Position numbers and translations under genes: made by a program. Under the pieces are notes generated by a model, which searched no databases, had not been told where the DNA came from, and was given only the letters and a program-made list of their open reading frames with translations. Below are positions 52,219 through 61,701 of a stretch of 64,000 bases of DNA, piece after piece. Numbering within the stretch: position 1 is the first letter of the stretch; every line of letters begins with the position of its first letter. Source of the DNA: JAKAVN01 sp963796565 (GTDB taxonomy: Bacteria > Desulfobacterota > Binatia > Binatales > Binataceae); contig CAWCMA010000001.1 in assembly GCA_963796565.1 (NCBI GenBank), positions 434,001 through 498,000 on the forward strand, written 5' to 3'.

Positions 52219-52995
52219 ATGCTGAGAGTGGTATTTTTCGACGCAGCCGGGACGCTCTTTCATACTCGCGAGCCGGCCGGCCTGAGCTATGCGAAAATTG
52301 CGCGGCGCTTCGGAGTCGAGGCCGACCAGCATCTGGTGATCGACTCTTTCAGACGCGCTTTCGCCGCGGCGCCGGGACTCGCGTTTGGTTCGGGTCATGA
52401 GCCCGCGGAACTGCGCCGTCTGGAGCGCGAATGGTGGTATCGGCTGGTCAAGGCCACGTTCGCAGGTATCGCTGACTTCGCTGACTTCGACGCCTACTTC
52501 GACGCGCTGTTCGCTTTCTTCGCCGACCCGGCGAACTGGACCCGCGATCCCGATGCGCCGGCGCTGCTGGCGGCTCTGCGCGAAAGCGGAATCGAGCTGG
52601 GTGTGATTTCCAACTTTGACTACCGCATCTACGCCATCCTCCAGGCGCTGGGACTTAACCGCTATTTCGATTCGGTCACGATTTCGTCCGAGGCCGGCTG
52701 CGCGAAACCCTCGCCCGAGATTTTTCGAATGGCGCTGGAGCGCCATTCGATACCGGCGGATGAGGCGCTGCACGTCGGAGACGACAAAGCGTTGGACGTG
52801 GGCGGCGCGCGCGCGGCGGGGGTTGCCGTCGTACTGATCGATCCTGATGCCGCGGGGCCTCAAGATGCCGGGCTTCAAGATACCGTTGAGTCCCCGCCCG
52901 AGCGGCGGGAACCGTCGTTCTCGGACGGCCGTTGTGTACGGGTGCGGTCGCTGGGCGAAGTCGCCGCGGCGCTTGGTCGGCTTGGGTTCCCTTGA
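52219..52995 (+). CDS. HAD-superfamily hydrolase
   Basis: 258 aa from ATG 52219. Motif I reads FFDAAGTLF, the form seen in REG-2/HDHD3-like HADs, where the second Asp of D-x-D is replaced by Ala. Motif II SNFDYR, motif III KPSPEIF, motif IV HVGDDKALDVGGARAAG. Cap of about 90 residues. A Pro/Asp/Arg-rich insertion precedes the C-terminal SLGEVAAAL. It begins 59 bp after the putative extension of the metallophosphoesterase. Substrate unknown. Confidence 0.8.
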   Translation: MLRVVFFDAAGTLFHTREPAGLSYAKIARRFGVEADQHLVIDSFRRAFAAAPGLAFGSGHEPAELRRLEREWWYRLVKATFAGIADFADFDAYFDALFAFFADPANWTRDPDAPALLAALRESGIELGVISNFDYRIYAILQALGLNRYFDSVTISSEAGCAKPSPEIFRMALERHSIPADEALHVGDDKALDVGGARAAGVAVVLIDPDAAGPQDAGLQDTVESPPERREPSFSDGRCVRVRSLGEVAAALGRLGFP

Positions 52996-53105
52996 CGCCT
53001 ATGGCCCGTTTATCCTTAATCATCACGGTCTGCGACCGGACCGGTTGCCGCGTGCCTGGCGACCGTCGGCCGCAAATATCAGGCTGTCTCAAGAAATTGA
53101 CGCGT

Positions 53106-53149
53106 AGGAATTTATCCGCAGGAATTTTATCCGCAGGAATTTTATCCGA
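53106..53149 (+). repeat. Triplicated Shine-Dalgarno-bearing repeat
   Basis: AGGAATTTATCCGC (53106-53119), AGGAATTTTATCCGC (53120-53134) and AGGAATTTTATCCGA (53135-53149), in tandem right before the start codon at 53150. Each unit begins with AGGA. Only the last AGGA is at a workable distance from the ATG. Confidence 0.9.
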
Positions 53150-55564
53150 ATGATGTATCGACCCCGTAGGTTGCTCGGCCTCGTGCCGCTGATGGCACTG
53201 TTCGGACTGGCCGTTTCGTTCTCGGTTGCCGGCGCGTCGTTAAGCGGGCTGAATTCGCGCCTCAACGGGCTGGAGTCGCGTGTCAACGAAGCGGTATCGA
53301 ATCCGGCCTCCGCAAGCTCAGTCATCACGGAGCTCGACGAGGCCGAGGGCGAGTTCGAGGAGGCCGCCAACGGCCGCAACAGCCGCAGCGCGCTTATCGA
53401 GACCTATCTACAACTCGAATCGATGCTCAACCGGATCTACCAGGCCTACCAGCACAAGAAGGACGCCTGTATCGCCCAGATCGACGCGGGCGGCAACTGC
53501 GACTACGACCAGCCTGAACAGCTCGCGCTGCGCGCGCTCTACCCGCTGTCGTGGCTGCACTACCGCGGTGCGCTGCTCTACAGCGACGATCCCGGGCTTG
53601 CGCGCCGTCTGCTCAACCAGGCGATCGACGGCTTCACCTCGAGCACGCTGGTTATTTTCTCGCCCGAGCTTATCCGCGAGAACCTGCTGGGCCGCGCTCT
53701 TTGTGAGCGCGAACTGGGCAAGTACGACCGCCAGGAATACAATCACGCGATCACCGACTTCAAACGCATCATGCACGACGGCCCCGAGACCCGGCAGTAC
53801 CGGGCGGCCCAGCAGGGGCTGGCGGCGACCTACGCCGCGATGGGTCAGGCGGGACAGGCGGCGAAGCTCACGGGCGAGATGGCCGCGGGCGCCAGCGGTT
53901 CGACCCGCCAGGGATTGGAACTGATGCGGCTGCGCGAGCTGTTCGAGGCTGAGAAGGCGGCGACCGATCCGGCCAAGCGCGCCAGCTTCCATCACCAAGC
54001 CGTCGAGTACATCAAGGCTCGCCAGGACGACAAGAATGAATGGGCGATCGCACTCTCGGCGATCGCGCAGTACGTGCCCGACCCGGTGGCCGAGTTCGGC
54101 AATTCCACCGACCCGTTCGAGAAGTGGCTGCTGGCGAGCGTGCTCTACTTCAAGCATCAGCCGCTGCCCGCGGCGAAGTATTTCACCGAGGCGGCCGACA
54201 CCGGCCACTACCCGAAGGCCTACAAGTACGCGGCCGACATCTACTATTCGCTGGGCCGGATCGATCTGGTCGAAAAGCTGGTCGACGAGGTCGCGAAACA
54301 GCCGGGCAATCCCGACGCGCAGTGGGCTTCCTACATGCGGTTCAAGCTGCCGCGCCTGCAATGGGAGCGCGGCGGCAAGAGCAACGCGGCGCTCGAGAAG
54401 CAGTGGGTGGCTGCCGCCGAGGACTACCTGAAGGCGTATCCACGCGGCCAGTACGCGTTCGAGCCGCGCTTCAGAATCGCCGAGCGGCTGCAGAAGAAGG
54501 GCGACTACGCCGAGGCGATCAAGCAGTACCAACAGGTCTCGGGCAATCCCTCGTATGACTTCACCGCCGTCTTCAACGCCGCCGAGTGCAGCTACCTGAT
54601 GGTCGCCAAGGCCGAAAAAGAGCAGGAAGCGGCGGGCAAGAACGCCAAACCCTCGCCGGCGCTGACCGCGATGCGTGCCCAGGCGATCAAGGGGCTGCGC
54701 GACGCGATCAATCGCGAGCCGCAGGCCGAACGCACCGCGCCCGCGCAGCGCCGCTTCTTCCATGACGCGCGCGGCCGCGCCATCTACATGCTCGCCAGTC
54801 TGCAGGAGCACGAGGGCACCACGGTCGACAATCGCGAGATCGCCACGCTGCTCGCCGGCTACGAGACCGACTATCCCGCGATGAGCGATCACTTCAGCGA
54901 AATCTTCGAATGGCGTCTGAAGGCGCAGGCCGCAACCGGACAATGGGACGCTATCGCGCGCGACGTTGCGGCGCTGGTCAAACGCAATCAGGGCAATATG
55001 GCCCATAGCGATTTCATCAAGGAGATCGGCGCCGACTTCTGGCGCGGCGCGCTGGCGGCCCAGGCCCGCGGCGATCAGAAGGCCTATCTGGCCCAGGCCC
55101 AGCTTACCGCGCTCGACTACGGCTATTTCGAGGATATGGTCAAGGCGGGCAAGATTCCGGCAAAGAATCTGACCGGCACGCTGTCGATTCTCGGACAGGC
55201 GTACGCGGCGCTCGGCCAGACCGACAAGGCCGAGGCGACGTTTGCCGAGGTGGTCAAGGCCGACGCGGCCTCGCCCGACGCCAACGCGGGCCTTGCGCGG
55301 ATCGCGCAATCGCGCAAGGACTACAAGAACGCGCTCGACCTGTGGTCGCGCGTCGAGGCGACGGCGGCCCAATCCGATAATCTCTGGTACCAGGCCAAAT
55401 ACAACATGGCGCAGATCCTGGCGGTCGAGGGCAACGTCTCAGGCGCGTGCAACAAGCTCGCCGTCACGCGCAGCGAGCATCCAAGCCTCGGCAGCCCGCA
55501 GATGAAGGCGCAGTGGCTCGATCTGCAGAACAAAATTTGCCTCAAGCAGTCGGCGGCAGGATAG
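53150..55564 (+). CDS. Large secreted tetratricopeptide-repeat protein
   Basis: 804 aa from ATG 53150 (a second ATG follows directly). Signal peptide: RRLLGLVPLMALFGLAVSF, cleavage near AGASL. The remainder is almost wholly helical and divides into TPR-like units, clearest near residues 420-460 (AIKQYQQVSGNPSY), 680-720 (GQAYAALGQTDKAEATFAEV) and 730-760. These surfaces bind proteins or peptides. Probably a periplasmic scaffold; no catalytic motif was seen. It lies 7 bp before the epimerase gene. Confidence 0.75.
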   Translation: MMYRPRRLLGLVPLMALFGLAVSFSVAGASLSGLNSRLNGLESRVNEAVSNPASASSVITELDEAEGEFEEAANGRNSRSALIETYLQLESMLNRIYQAYQHKKDACIAQIDAGGNCDYDQPEQLALRALYPLSWLHYRGALLYSDDPGLARRLLNQAIDGFTSSTLVIFSPELIRENLLGRALCERELGKYDRQEYNHAITDFKRIMHDGPETRQYRAAQQGLAATYAAMGQAGQAAKLTGEMAAGASGSTRQGLELMRLRELFEAEKAATDPAKRASFHHQAVEYIKARQDDKNEWAIALSAIAQYVPDPVAEFGNSTDPFEKWLLASVLYFKHQPLPAAKYFTEAADTGHYPKAYKYAADIYYSLGRIDLVEKLVDEVAKQPGNPDAQWASYMRFKLPRLQWERGGKSNAALEKQWVAAAEDYLKAYPRGQYAFEPRFRIAERLQKKGDYAEAIKQYQQVSGNPSYDFTAVFNAAECSYLMVAKAEKEQEAAGKNAKPSPALTAMRAQAIKGLRDAINREPQAERTAPAQRRFFHDARGRAIYMLASLQEHEGTTVDNREIATLLAGYETDYPAMSDHFSEIFEWRLKAQAATGQWDAIARDVAALVKRNQGNMAHSDFIKEIGADFWRGALAAQARGDQKAYLAQAQLTALDYGYFEDMVKAGKIPAKNLTGTLSILGQAYAALGQTDKAEATFAEVVKADAASPDANAGLARIAQSRKDYKNALDLWSRVEATAAQSDNLWYQAKYNMAQILAVEGNVSGACNKLAVTRSEHPSLGSPQMKAQWLDLQNKICLKQSAAG

Positions 55565-55571
55565 GCTCAAG

Positions 55572-56009
55572 ATGCTGACGCGAATTCATCACGTGGGCGT
55601 GGTCGTGCCGAGCCTCGAAGAGGGACTCAAGTTCTGGCGCGACACGCTCGGGATGCGGCTTACGAAGAGCGCCACCATCGAAGAGCAGGGCGTGCGCGCG
55701 GCCCTGCTCGAGGTCGGCGGCAGCGAAATGGAACTGCTGGAACCGCTCAGCCCCGAAGGCGGCGTGGGCAAGTTCCTCGCGCGGCGTGGCGGCGGATTGC
55801 ATCACGTATGCTTCGAGACCGACGACGTCGCACGCGAGCTCGCGGACGCCAAGGCCAAGGGAATCCAGTTAATCGATCAAGCGCCGCGCCACGGCCTGGC
55901 CGGGATGGTCTGCTTTCTCCATCCCAAGGCGACCCGCGGCGTGCTGGTCGAATACGCCCAGCCGTTCGAGGACGAGTCCCACGAAACCAATAAATCTCAC
56001 AAGGGATGA
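55572..56009 (+). CDS. mce: Methylmalonyl-CoA epimerase
   Basis: 145 aa. VOC fold with two paired motifs: IHHVGVVVPSLEEGLKFW at the start and LHHVCFETDDV in the second half. The metal-binding His residues are in these motifs, with Glu in EMELLEP and VLVEYAQ. It interconverts (S)- and (R)-methylmalonyl-CoA on the propionyl-CoA route. The mutase genes are not in this window. Close VOC relatives with other substrates exist, but length and motifs fit the epimerase. Confidence 0.85.
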   Translation: MLTRIHHVGVVVPSLEEGLKFWRDTLGMRLTKSATIEEQGVRAALLEVGGSEMELLEPLSPEGGVGKFLARRGGGLHHVCFETDDVARELADAKAKGIQLIDQAPRHGLAGMVCFLHPKATRGVLVEYAQPFEDESHETNKSHKG

Positions 56010-56014
56010 AGCTT

Positions 56015-56254
56015 ATGCCGATTTACGAATATCATTGCGCTGATTGCGACCGTTCGTTCGAGAGCTTCGTCCGCCCAGGCGGGCAGGAGACGCAATGTCC
56101 GGCTTGCCATGGCGGAAATATCGCGCGAGAACTTTCGGTCTTCGCCTCGGCGCGCGGCTCCGGCGCGGCTGCTCCGATGAATGGCGGCGGCTCTGGCGGC
56201 AGCGCGATGGGCGGTGGCGGCGGATGCTGCGGCGGTGGTTGCGGCTGCCGCTGA
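56015..56254 (+). CDS. FmdB-family zinc-ribbon regulatory protein
   Basis: 79 aa from ATG 56015, with GGGATGAAG upstream. N-terminal single-strand zinc ribbon: MPIYEYHCADCDRSFE and CPACHG give four Cys ligands. The tail is a Gly/Ser/Ala linker ending in a Cys-rich cluster (GGCCGGGCGCR). FmdB-type proteins are small regulators or of unknown role. It starts five bases after the epimerase stop. Confidence 0.85.
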   Translation: MPIYEYHCADCDRSFESFVRPGGQETQCPACHGGNIARELSVFASARGSGAAAPMNGGGSGGSAMGGGGGCCGGGCGCR

Positions 56255-56372
56255 ATCTCGTCTGCTCGGGTTTTTCCTTTCCACGGCCGTGCGAGGAGCG
56301 GATGAAGCGAGGGAATCTTACGCGGCACGGCTAACCCGCGCCGTATAGGTCTTCCTTCGAAGACCGGTAGAA

Positions 56373-57968
56373 ATGAGTCCGACCCGGCTTCGCAATATCA
56401 GGGGCGCCATACGCAGTTTCAGGATCGTGTCGTGGCTGCTCCGGGTGGGGATGATTGTATGTGTACTGGCGATCATACCCAGCCGGGCTACAGGCATTTG
56501 CCTATGCAACGCGCCCAAAGAGTTGGTCCTCGAGCTGATCGGTTTGGGATCTATCGTCCTGCTCGCTCTTTATCGCTCCCGTATCCGGGTAGACAGTGTG
56601 GATCTCTTGCTTGCCCTTTTTCTGGTCTTCAGCGTCATCTCCGGCGGATTCGCGGCGCCTGATCGTTGGGAGGCCTTGCGCGCAGTCGGAATATCAGTGG
56701 CCGGCGTTGCCATATTCTGGAGTTCGCGCGTCATTGCAAAGTCCGGAAGACGTCGACAGCTGCTGGATGCGGCAGCGCTCGCCGTGGTGCTGGTGGCCTC
56801 GATCGTCGTTCTCGACGCCGTCGGCTTTAACTACGGTCTGTCCGTTACCCGACCCGCGGGAACACTCGGGGACAGAAATTCAGCCGCCCACTTTCTCGCG
56901 CTGGGCATGCCTTTGCTCTTGCTTCAATCTGTCAATCCTGAAAGCGCGTGGCGTCAAAGACTGGCCCTTTCTTCACTCGTGATCGTGAGTGCCGCTTTGC
57001 TGCTCACACGCTCGCGCGCCGCTTGGCTTGCAGCTCTATCCGGCACATTATTGTTCGGTATCCTCCTTGGCTTAACCCCACGGCGCTTTCACCCTTCGTT
57101 GACTACGACCTGCGTGATGCGTGCGACGGCGGCGCTCATGGTTGGACTGATTCTAGGGCTCTGCATTCCTACGCAATTGCATTGGAAAGCGACGCATCCA
57201 TACATGGAGAGTTTCGAAAATCTTGCGGAATCTAATAGCGGCAGCGGACGGGTACGTCTAAATCAGTATCATGATTCTCTGTTGATGCTGATCGGTCACA
57301 AGACGTTAGGTGTTGGTCCCGGCAATTGGAAGATTCTTTACAAGGCGCGCGCCAGCGACTTGACGAAAAACAATTCTCCAGGTCCTACCCACGCCTATCA
57401 AGCGCCAGCCGAGCGCACAATCTGGTTCTTACCCAACCGATTGAACAGCGATTGGATTGCTTTCGCGGTCGAAAGAGGTCTCCCCGCCGTTACATTCTTG
57501 TTGGCCGCATTGGCGACCTTAGCTGTTCGGAGCGTCATATCTTGGTCTCGCCTGAACCTCACTGCCCCGGGCCCGGACCCGAGTGCACGATTGGTCTCAG
57601 TCCTGACTTTGGTGGCTGTTATCGTGATCGTCGGATCGTTCGATGCTGTACTCCAGCTTCCGGCGCCAACCTATCTTGCCTTCTTGATGCTTGGAGCGCT
57701 CGCGCCGTTTCACAAACCGCTCTTTACGATTTCATTTTCGCGATTCGCGCGCTCGCTCGCGGCAGTTACAGCTCTACTGCTCGCGGCGGTGTTAGCTATC
57801 TTCACGTTAAACGAGATCTACGTTTCATATCTTATCGTTCGATCGGGTCCTGACAATCTCAGCGCTGCATATCGAATTTCGCTCGACAAACGATGGTTTC
57901 TTACCGAAGTAGTGTGGAGCGAAAGAGCCGTCAGAAAAGATTTGGGACGATATCCAGCATCCGATTGA
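56373..57968 (+). CDS. O-antigen ligase/Wzy-like polytopic membrane protein
   Basis: 531 aa with about 12 hydrophobic segments, beginning with LLRVGMIVCVLAIIP. A large periplasmic loop before the last third (about residues 270-340) contains RLNQYHDSLLMLIGHKTLGVGPGNW (quoted in part: GHKTLGVGPGNW), the G-x-GxGxGxw-like Wzy_C/RfaL signature, preceded by SGRVRL. Such proteins join or polymerise surface polysaccharide. The gene's GC content is visibly lower than the neighbours', and there is no other polysaccharide gene near, so recent acquisition is possible. Confidence 0.72.
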   Translation: MSPTRLRNIRGAIRSFRIVSWLLRVGMIVCVLAIIPSRATGICLCNAPKELVLELIGLGSIVLLALYRSRIRVDSVDLLLALFLVFSVISGGFAAPDRWEALRAVGISVAGVAIFWSSRVIAKSGRRRQLLDAAALAVVLVASIVVLDAVGFNYGLSVTRPAGTLGDRNSAAHFLALGMPLLLLQSVNPESAWRQRLALSSLVIVSAALLLTRSRAAWLAALSGTLLFGILLGLTPRRFHPSLTTTCVMRATAALMVGLILGLCIPTQLHWKATHPYMESFENLAESNSGSGRVRLNQYHDSLLMLIGHKTLGVGPGNWKILYKARASDLTKNNSPGPTHAYQAPAERTIWFLPNRLNSDWIAFAVERGLPAVTFLLAALATLAVRSVISWSRLNLTAPGPDPSARLVSVLTLVAVIVIVGSFDAVLQLPAPTYLAFLMLGALAPFHKPLFTISFSRFARSLAAVTALLLAAVLAIFTLNEIYVSYLIVRSGPDNLSAAYRISLDKRWFLTEVVWSERAVRKDLGRYPASD

Positions 57969-58004
57969 TGCTTGAGAGCATAGCCGATCAAAAGAAGTAC
58001 CGGG

Positions 58005-59720
58005 CTATCGATGAACAGGCGTTTCGAGAAACGCAGCCAGACTCATCAAGATACGATCGATGCTATCTCGGCGAGAGATATAATGGCCCTCCTGCGGCAG
58101 GACGAGGCGTGACACTTTCGCATGACTCTCATAGCGCGCGAGCAGCGCTGTGCGATCTGAAGTCTTGGAAAATGCATCATCCGCGCCGTAAATGAACAGT
58201 GCCGAAGGATAGATCTGCGACTTGGAGCCTGGATCGGGCACCGTGCTCTGACTTGCGACCCCCGAAAAGTCGATCAAACGGTTGAACTCGGGATGCGTCG
58301 CAGCAACCAGATGCGCGAGCACCGAGCCGTAAGAAACGCCGAGCAGGACAAGCGGGCGGAGCGTCGGTCTGAGGCGACGCAGCTGACTGATATCCCGATC
58401 AATGCTCTGGACCTGAATTGGTATGACCTCTTCCTGCGATCGCCCGTACATCGCGTAGTCTTTGCCGAAGCCGGTCGATCCCGGGTAGTTAATCGCGTAA
58501 ACGGCGATATTTTTGCGGGCGAAGAAATCGAAGAAGAGATTGAATCGAGGAGAGACCTGCTCATGAGGGCCACCATGAAGCCAGACCAGCAAGCCTCGTG
58601 GCGCCTGCGACGGCAGATACAGAAAGTTCGCTGCCCCACTGGAGTTCCTGATAAGAATCGCGTCCGGCTGGTGCGCCTCCAAGCCGGTTGCAATCAGGGG
58701 TTTCAGGCGACCTTTTTCAAACCAATAGAGACCCGCCGGAAGATGGTCATTTGAATAGAGGAGCAACGGAGGTCCAAAGGCAAGCGAGAAGTCATAAACG
58801 ACTCCGGTTGTGGGCGATCGCACTTGAGGGTTCCCGTTTACCAGCTCCAGTGCCACAAAGCTCCCGTCCACGTTAGTGCGGAAAGTATCGCGCCCATCAT
58901 TCAGTTGCTCGGGTGAAAACTGATCGTGTTGCGTGGGGTAGAGGCGTTTCAACGAGCCGGTTTTAAGGTCCAAATCATAGATTTGCTTGAAAGCGGTCTC
59001 ATGGTCGGAATTGAAGAATAGATGCTGGTGATGCTCGGAGATCGTTCGCACAAACAAACCTGATTGCGGCGCCGTCCAGAGCTTGTAGAACTTCGAACCG
59101 GCAACATCGTACCGCCAGATGTCAGAACTCTCGTCCTCCAGGAACAAACTAGCGCCATCGTCTGACCAAATGATCGTCTGAAAACGCTGGGACACTTCCG
59201 GAACAGACGATCGTCTCGCCTGCATATAGTCGTAGAGCGAGAGGCGTCCGTCAGCGAGGTAGGCTAAGAGTGGGGCCCGAGGAGCAAAGAGCGGCTTTCC
59301 CTCGTCGCGGCCGGGCGTATCCGTGACCTTTCGCAGGCTCGAGCGCTGCAGATCATACAAAAAGATTTCGAACAAGCCATCGCCTCCGTGATCGGAGACC
59401 ATGGCCAATGTTCGGCAGTCCGGAGCCAGCGACTGGGCTATAAAATCTCGCGATTCTCCAATGTCGATCTCTGACACCCGCGGCTCGGCGGGATTTTTCA
59501 TTTCGATCAGGAAGGGCCGAACAAATCCGTCACGATTCGATGAATATACAATCTTCGAACAGGCTGGCGAAAAGATCACATGGGTGTTGATGAGCTCGGG
59601 TGAAATATAGTTGGGGCCTTTAGCCCGGCAACGAGCGCCCGTCGTGCTGAATGCCAAGGCAAACATCACGCACGTGAGCGTCTTTTGCACCCACGCGAAA
59701 TGGCAAGGCCTCTTCGTCAT
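58005..59720 (-). CDS. Secreted S9 family prolyl-oligopeptidase-like peptidase
   Basis: 571 aa from ATG 59720; ATG 59804 would add 28 residues. Hydrophobic signal segment VMFALAFSTTGA. Residues 40-330 are a beta-propeller-like region with repeated VYSSNRDGFVRPF, LAYLADG and LFFNSDHE units. The catalytic hydrolase domain follows: oxyanion segment WLHGGPHEQV, nucleophile GVSYGS, Asp in IYGADDAF, His in PQEGHY. Cuts short peptides, probably in the periplasm. It is convergent with the membrane protein gene and of similarly lower GC. Confidence 0.82.
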   Translation of the reverse strand: MTKRPCHFAWVQKTLTCVMFALAFSTTGARCRAKGPNYISPELINTHVIFSPACSKIVYSSNRDGFVRPFLIEMKNPAEPRVSEIDIGESRDFIAQSLAPDCRTLAMVSDHGGDGLFEIFLYDLQRSSLRKVTDTPGRDEGKPLFAPRAPLLAYLADGRLSLYDYMQARRSSVPEVSQRFQTIIWSDDGASLFLEDESSDIWRYDVAGSKFYKLWTAPQSGLFVRTISEHHQHLFFNSDHETAFKQIYDLDLKTGSLKRLYPTQHDQFSPEQLNDGRDTFRTNVDGSFVALELVNGNPQVRSPTTGVVYDFSLAFGPPLLLYSNDHLPAGLYWFEKGRLKPLIATGLEAHQPDAILIRNSSGAANFLYLPSQAPRGLLVWLHGGPHEQVSPRFNLFFDFFARKNIAVYAINYPGSTGFGKDYAMYGRSQEEVIPIQVQSIDRDISQLRRLRPTLRPLVLLGVSYGSVLAHLVAATHPEFNRLIDFSGVASQSTVPDPGSKSQIYPSALFIYGADDAFSKTSDRTALLARYESHAKVSRLVLPQEGHYISRRDSIDRILMSLAAFLETPVHR

Positions 59721-60026
59721 CAAATTCGTGAGCGTCCCCCCTCGCTCCTTAGATGCGCCCCGCTTCAAGTCCCATTCCACATAGTTTCGTCTCACCCCGC
59801 TCAAATCGAATTAACGTTGTATAGACAACGCCAATTCGAGCAATTCTTCTCTAACTCTGCTTACTGTAATCTATCATTCACTAGGTTTGAAAAGCATTAG
59901 ATGACTTAATCATGAATAATTTAGAATTTGGCAATTAATACTTGGCTTATATTCTTTACGTTTGATATATGCCAAGAAGATACGCTGAATGTATCTAAAT
60001 AATCTGCAGGAGGAGGACTAGTTAGC
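59721..60026. other. AT-rich intergenic region
   Basis: 306 bp between divergent genes, very AT-rich from about 59870 to 60000. It carries GGAGGAGG at 60009-60016, the ribosome-binding site of the next gene, and must hold its promoter. No RNA gene was recognised. Confidence 0.4.
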
Positions 60027-60575
60027 ATGGCAAAGGCAAGAGCGATCACGCTTATCGGCGCGCTGACGGCGATCCTGACGGTTGTCGGTTCCGCGCGGGC
60101 ACAAACAGCAGCAATAGCATCAGTTCCGATCTATACGGTGAAATTCGTCTGCGGCACCCAGGCTCCTCTATTAGGCCTTAAGCCGCCAGCGGAGCCACCC
60201 GTCAAGCCGGGCAACTACGCAACCGTCATCAATGTTGAGGCTATTGCGAACGACGTTCAGGTGACAGGGAGCGTCTCTGTAGCGAACGGCAACACAGTTT
60301 CCCAATCAGGCTTCGGTCTGTCGCTCTATCAGACCCGGGATATCACCTGCGCCGATATTTCAAAAGTGGTAGGTTCCTCAGCGCCGTTTATAACCGGCTT
60401 TATCAACATTTCGCCAGCCAGAGCTCTTAGCGTTACCGCGGTATATACGTCTCAAGGTTGCAACTTCCCGCCGCGCTGGTCGGCTGATTTTTCCCCGACC
60501 CCGGTGTGTGCGGGGCCCACGTCAATCGAAGTGGTGCCTCAGCGAGCCGTCACGCCGTCCGTGCCTGTCTCCTAA
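60027..60575 (+). CDS. Secreted protein of unknown function
   Basis: 182 aa. Signal peptide with cleavage near SARAQ. GGAGGAGG lies ten bases upstream of the ATG, a very strong signal. The mature part is about 155 residues with four Cys, beta-rich, with repeated Val/Thr-rich strands (VNVEAIANDVQVTGSV). No family recognised. A perfect 18-bp-arm hairpin follows 60 bp after the stop. Confidence 0.55.
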   Translation: MAKARAITLIGALTAILTVVGSARAQTAAIASVPIYTVKFVCGTQAPLLGLKPPAEPPVKPGNYATVINVEAIANDVQVTGSVSVANGNTVSQSGFGLSLYQTRDITCADISKVVGSSAPFITGFINISPARALSVTAVYTSQGCNFPPRWSADFSPTPVCAGPTSIEVVPQRAVTPSVPVS

Positions 60576-60637
60576 GCCGTATCGAGCTCCACGGCGACTC
60601 GTGGCGATCGGAAAGCCATGAAAGCCATGGAATAGCG

Positions 60638-60676
60638 CCGTACCTGGTTGCCGACTTCGTCGGCAACCAGGTACGG
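60638..60676. terminator. Hairpin terminator between convergent genes
   Basis: Perfect 18-bp arms (60638-60655 and 60659-60676) with a TTC loop. It lies between the ends of the secreted-protein gene and the DUF445 gene. No T-run is present on either side. Confidence 0.65.
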
Positions 60677-60702
60677 GCCTTCGGACTGCTGATCCGCGAG
60701 CT

Positions 60703-61623
60703 TTATTTGAACGGCGGGAAGGTGCGCAGGAACGCCGCGTACAGTTCGACCGGTATGGAGCTGCTCAGGAACGCCGCGCACAATCCGAACAGTGCTCCGA
60801 AGAGACTGCCGTTGACCCGGATCCATTCGAGATGCGTGCGGGTCTTGGATTCGATCTGAAACTGGATCTCCTCGTCGGTCTTGCGGCTCAGGTTCTCGAC
60901 CACCAGCCGCGCAATCTCGCCGCGCAAATTGCCAACCGACATGTTCGCCACCTCTTCCACCCGGCGCAGCAGATGTTCGCGCTCGGTGGTGTCAGCGGTC
61001 TGCAGGCGGACGCCCAGGCGATGAATCTCGCCCTCGAGATAATTCAGGAACTCAGGATCGTGACTGAACTTGGAGACCATCTCCGGAAGGTTTTGGGCAA
61101 ATTCCCGAAGTTTGCCCTCGAAATTCACCAGGAGCCGCTCCACGAGCCTGAGCAGTGGGCCGATCTCGAGCAGCTTTCGAAGTTCCTGCACGATGCGGTC
61201 CACCACTTCGGGCCGCTTCAGCCAGTCCGCCATACGCAGCGCCTGTTCCTCAATGAAAGCCAGATCGGCGTCGCGCAGCGAGACCTGCTCGAGCCATTGG
61301 CCGACCTTGGTGACCAGATCATATTCGATGAGCTTGCGATGGATCATGTCGGGCGTGAGCCATTCGTTTTCGACCGTGTTCCCGATCGCCTGTATGATTC
61401 GCACCCGGTTGCGCGGCAGCACGCCGGAATTTGGCAAGTACCACTTGCGCTCGAAGAGCATCTTCAACGCTATGTAGTCGCACAGGCCGCCGATCAGTGA
61501 GGCTTCTCCGGCCATACGAATCACCTGGCCGGCGTGCGCGTCGATATTCAGGTAGACAACCCATCCGGCCGCGTACAGCAAAGCCGAAACGATCAATGCA
61601 ACGTCACCCTTACGCAAGACCAA
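60703..61623 (-). CDS. DUF445 family membrane protein
   Basis: 306 aa. Membrane segments at the N-terminus (residues 8-26 and around 38-56) and at the C-terminus (about 270-295), with a long charged helical middle part. Family landmarks: GGLCDYIALKMLFERKWYLPNSGVLPRNR and the C-terminal RTHLEWIRVNGSLFGALFGL, both quoted here only in part in the family (GGLCDYIALKMLF, RVNGSLFGALFG). Function unknown in bacteria. It follows the M20 gene by 78 bp on the same strand. Confidence 0.8.
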   Translation of the reverse strand: MVLRKGDVALIVSALLYAAGWVVYLNIDAHAGQVIRMAGEASLIGGLCDYIALKMLFERKWYLPNSGVLPRNRVRIIQAIGNTVENEWLTPDMIHRKLIEYDLVTKVGQWLEQVSLRDADLAFIEEQALRMADWLKRPEVVDRIVQELRKLLEIGPLLRLVERLLVNFEGKLREFAQNLPEMVSKFSHDPEFLNYLEGEIHRLGVRLQTADTTEREHLLRRVEEVANMSVGNLRGEIARLVVENLSRKTDEEIQFQIESKTRTHLEWIRVNGSLFGALFGLCAAFLSSSIPVELYAAFLRTFPPFK

Positions 61624-61701
61624 CCTCTCTCTGCTCCTTTGCGCAACCTGGAAGGATTGCGGCTAGTACGGCGCGGATCGTCTAAGTATGGAACCGCGCA
61701 C

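Noticed and set aside
52725..52750. 12-bp-arm palindrome inside the HAD gene
   Set aside because: Short arms and a conserved HAD sequence at this site; it may be chance in coding DNA and does not resemble the linker palindromes.
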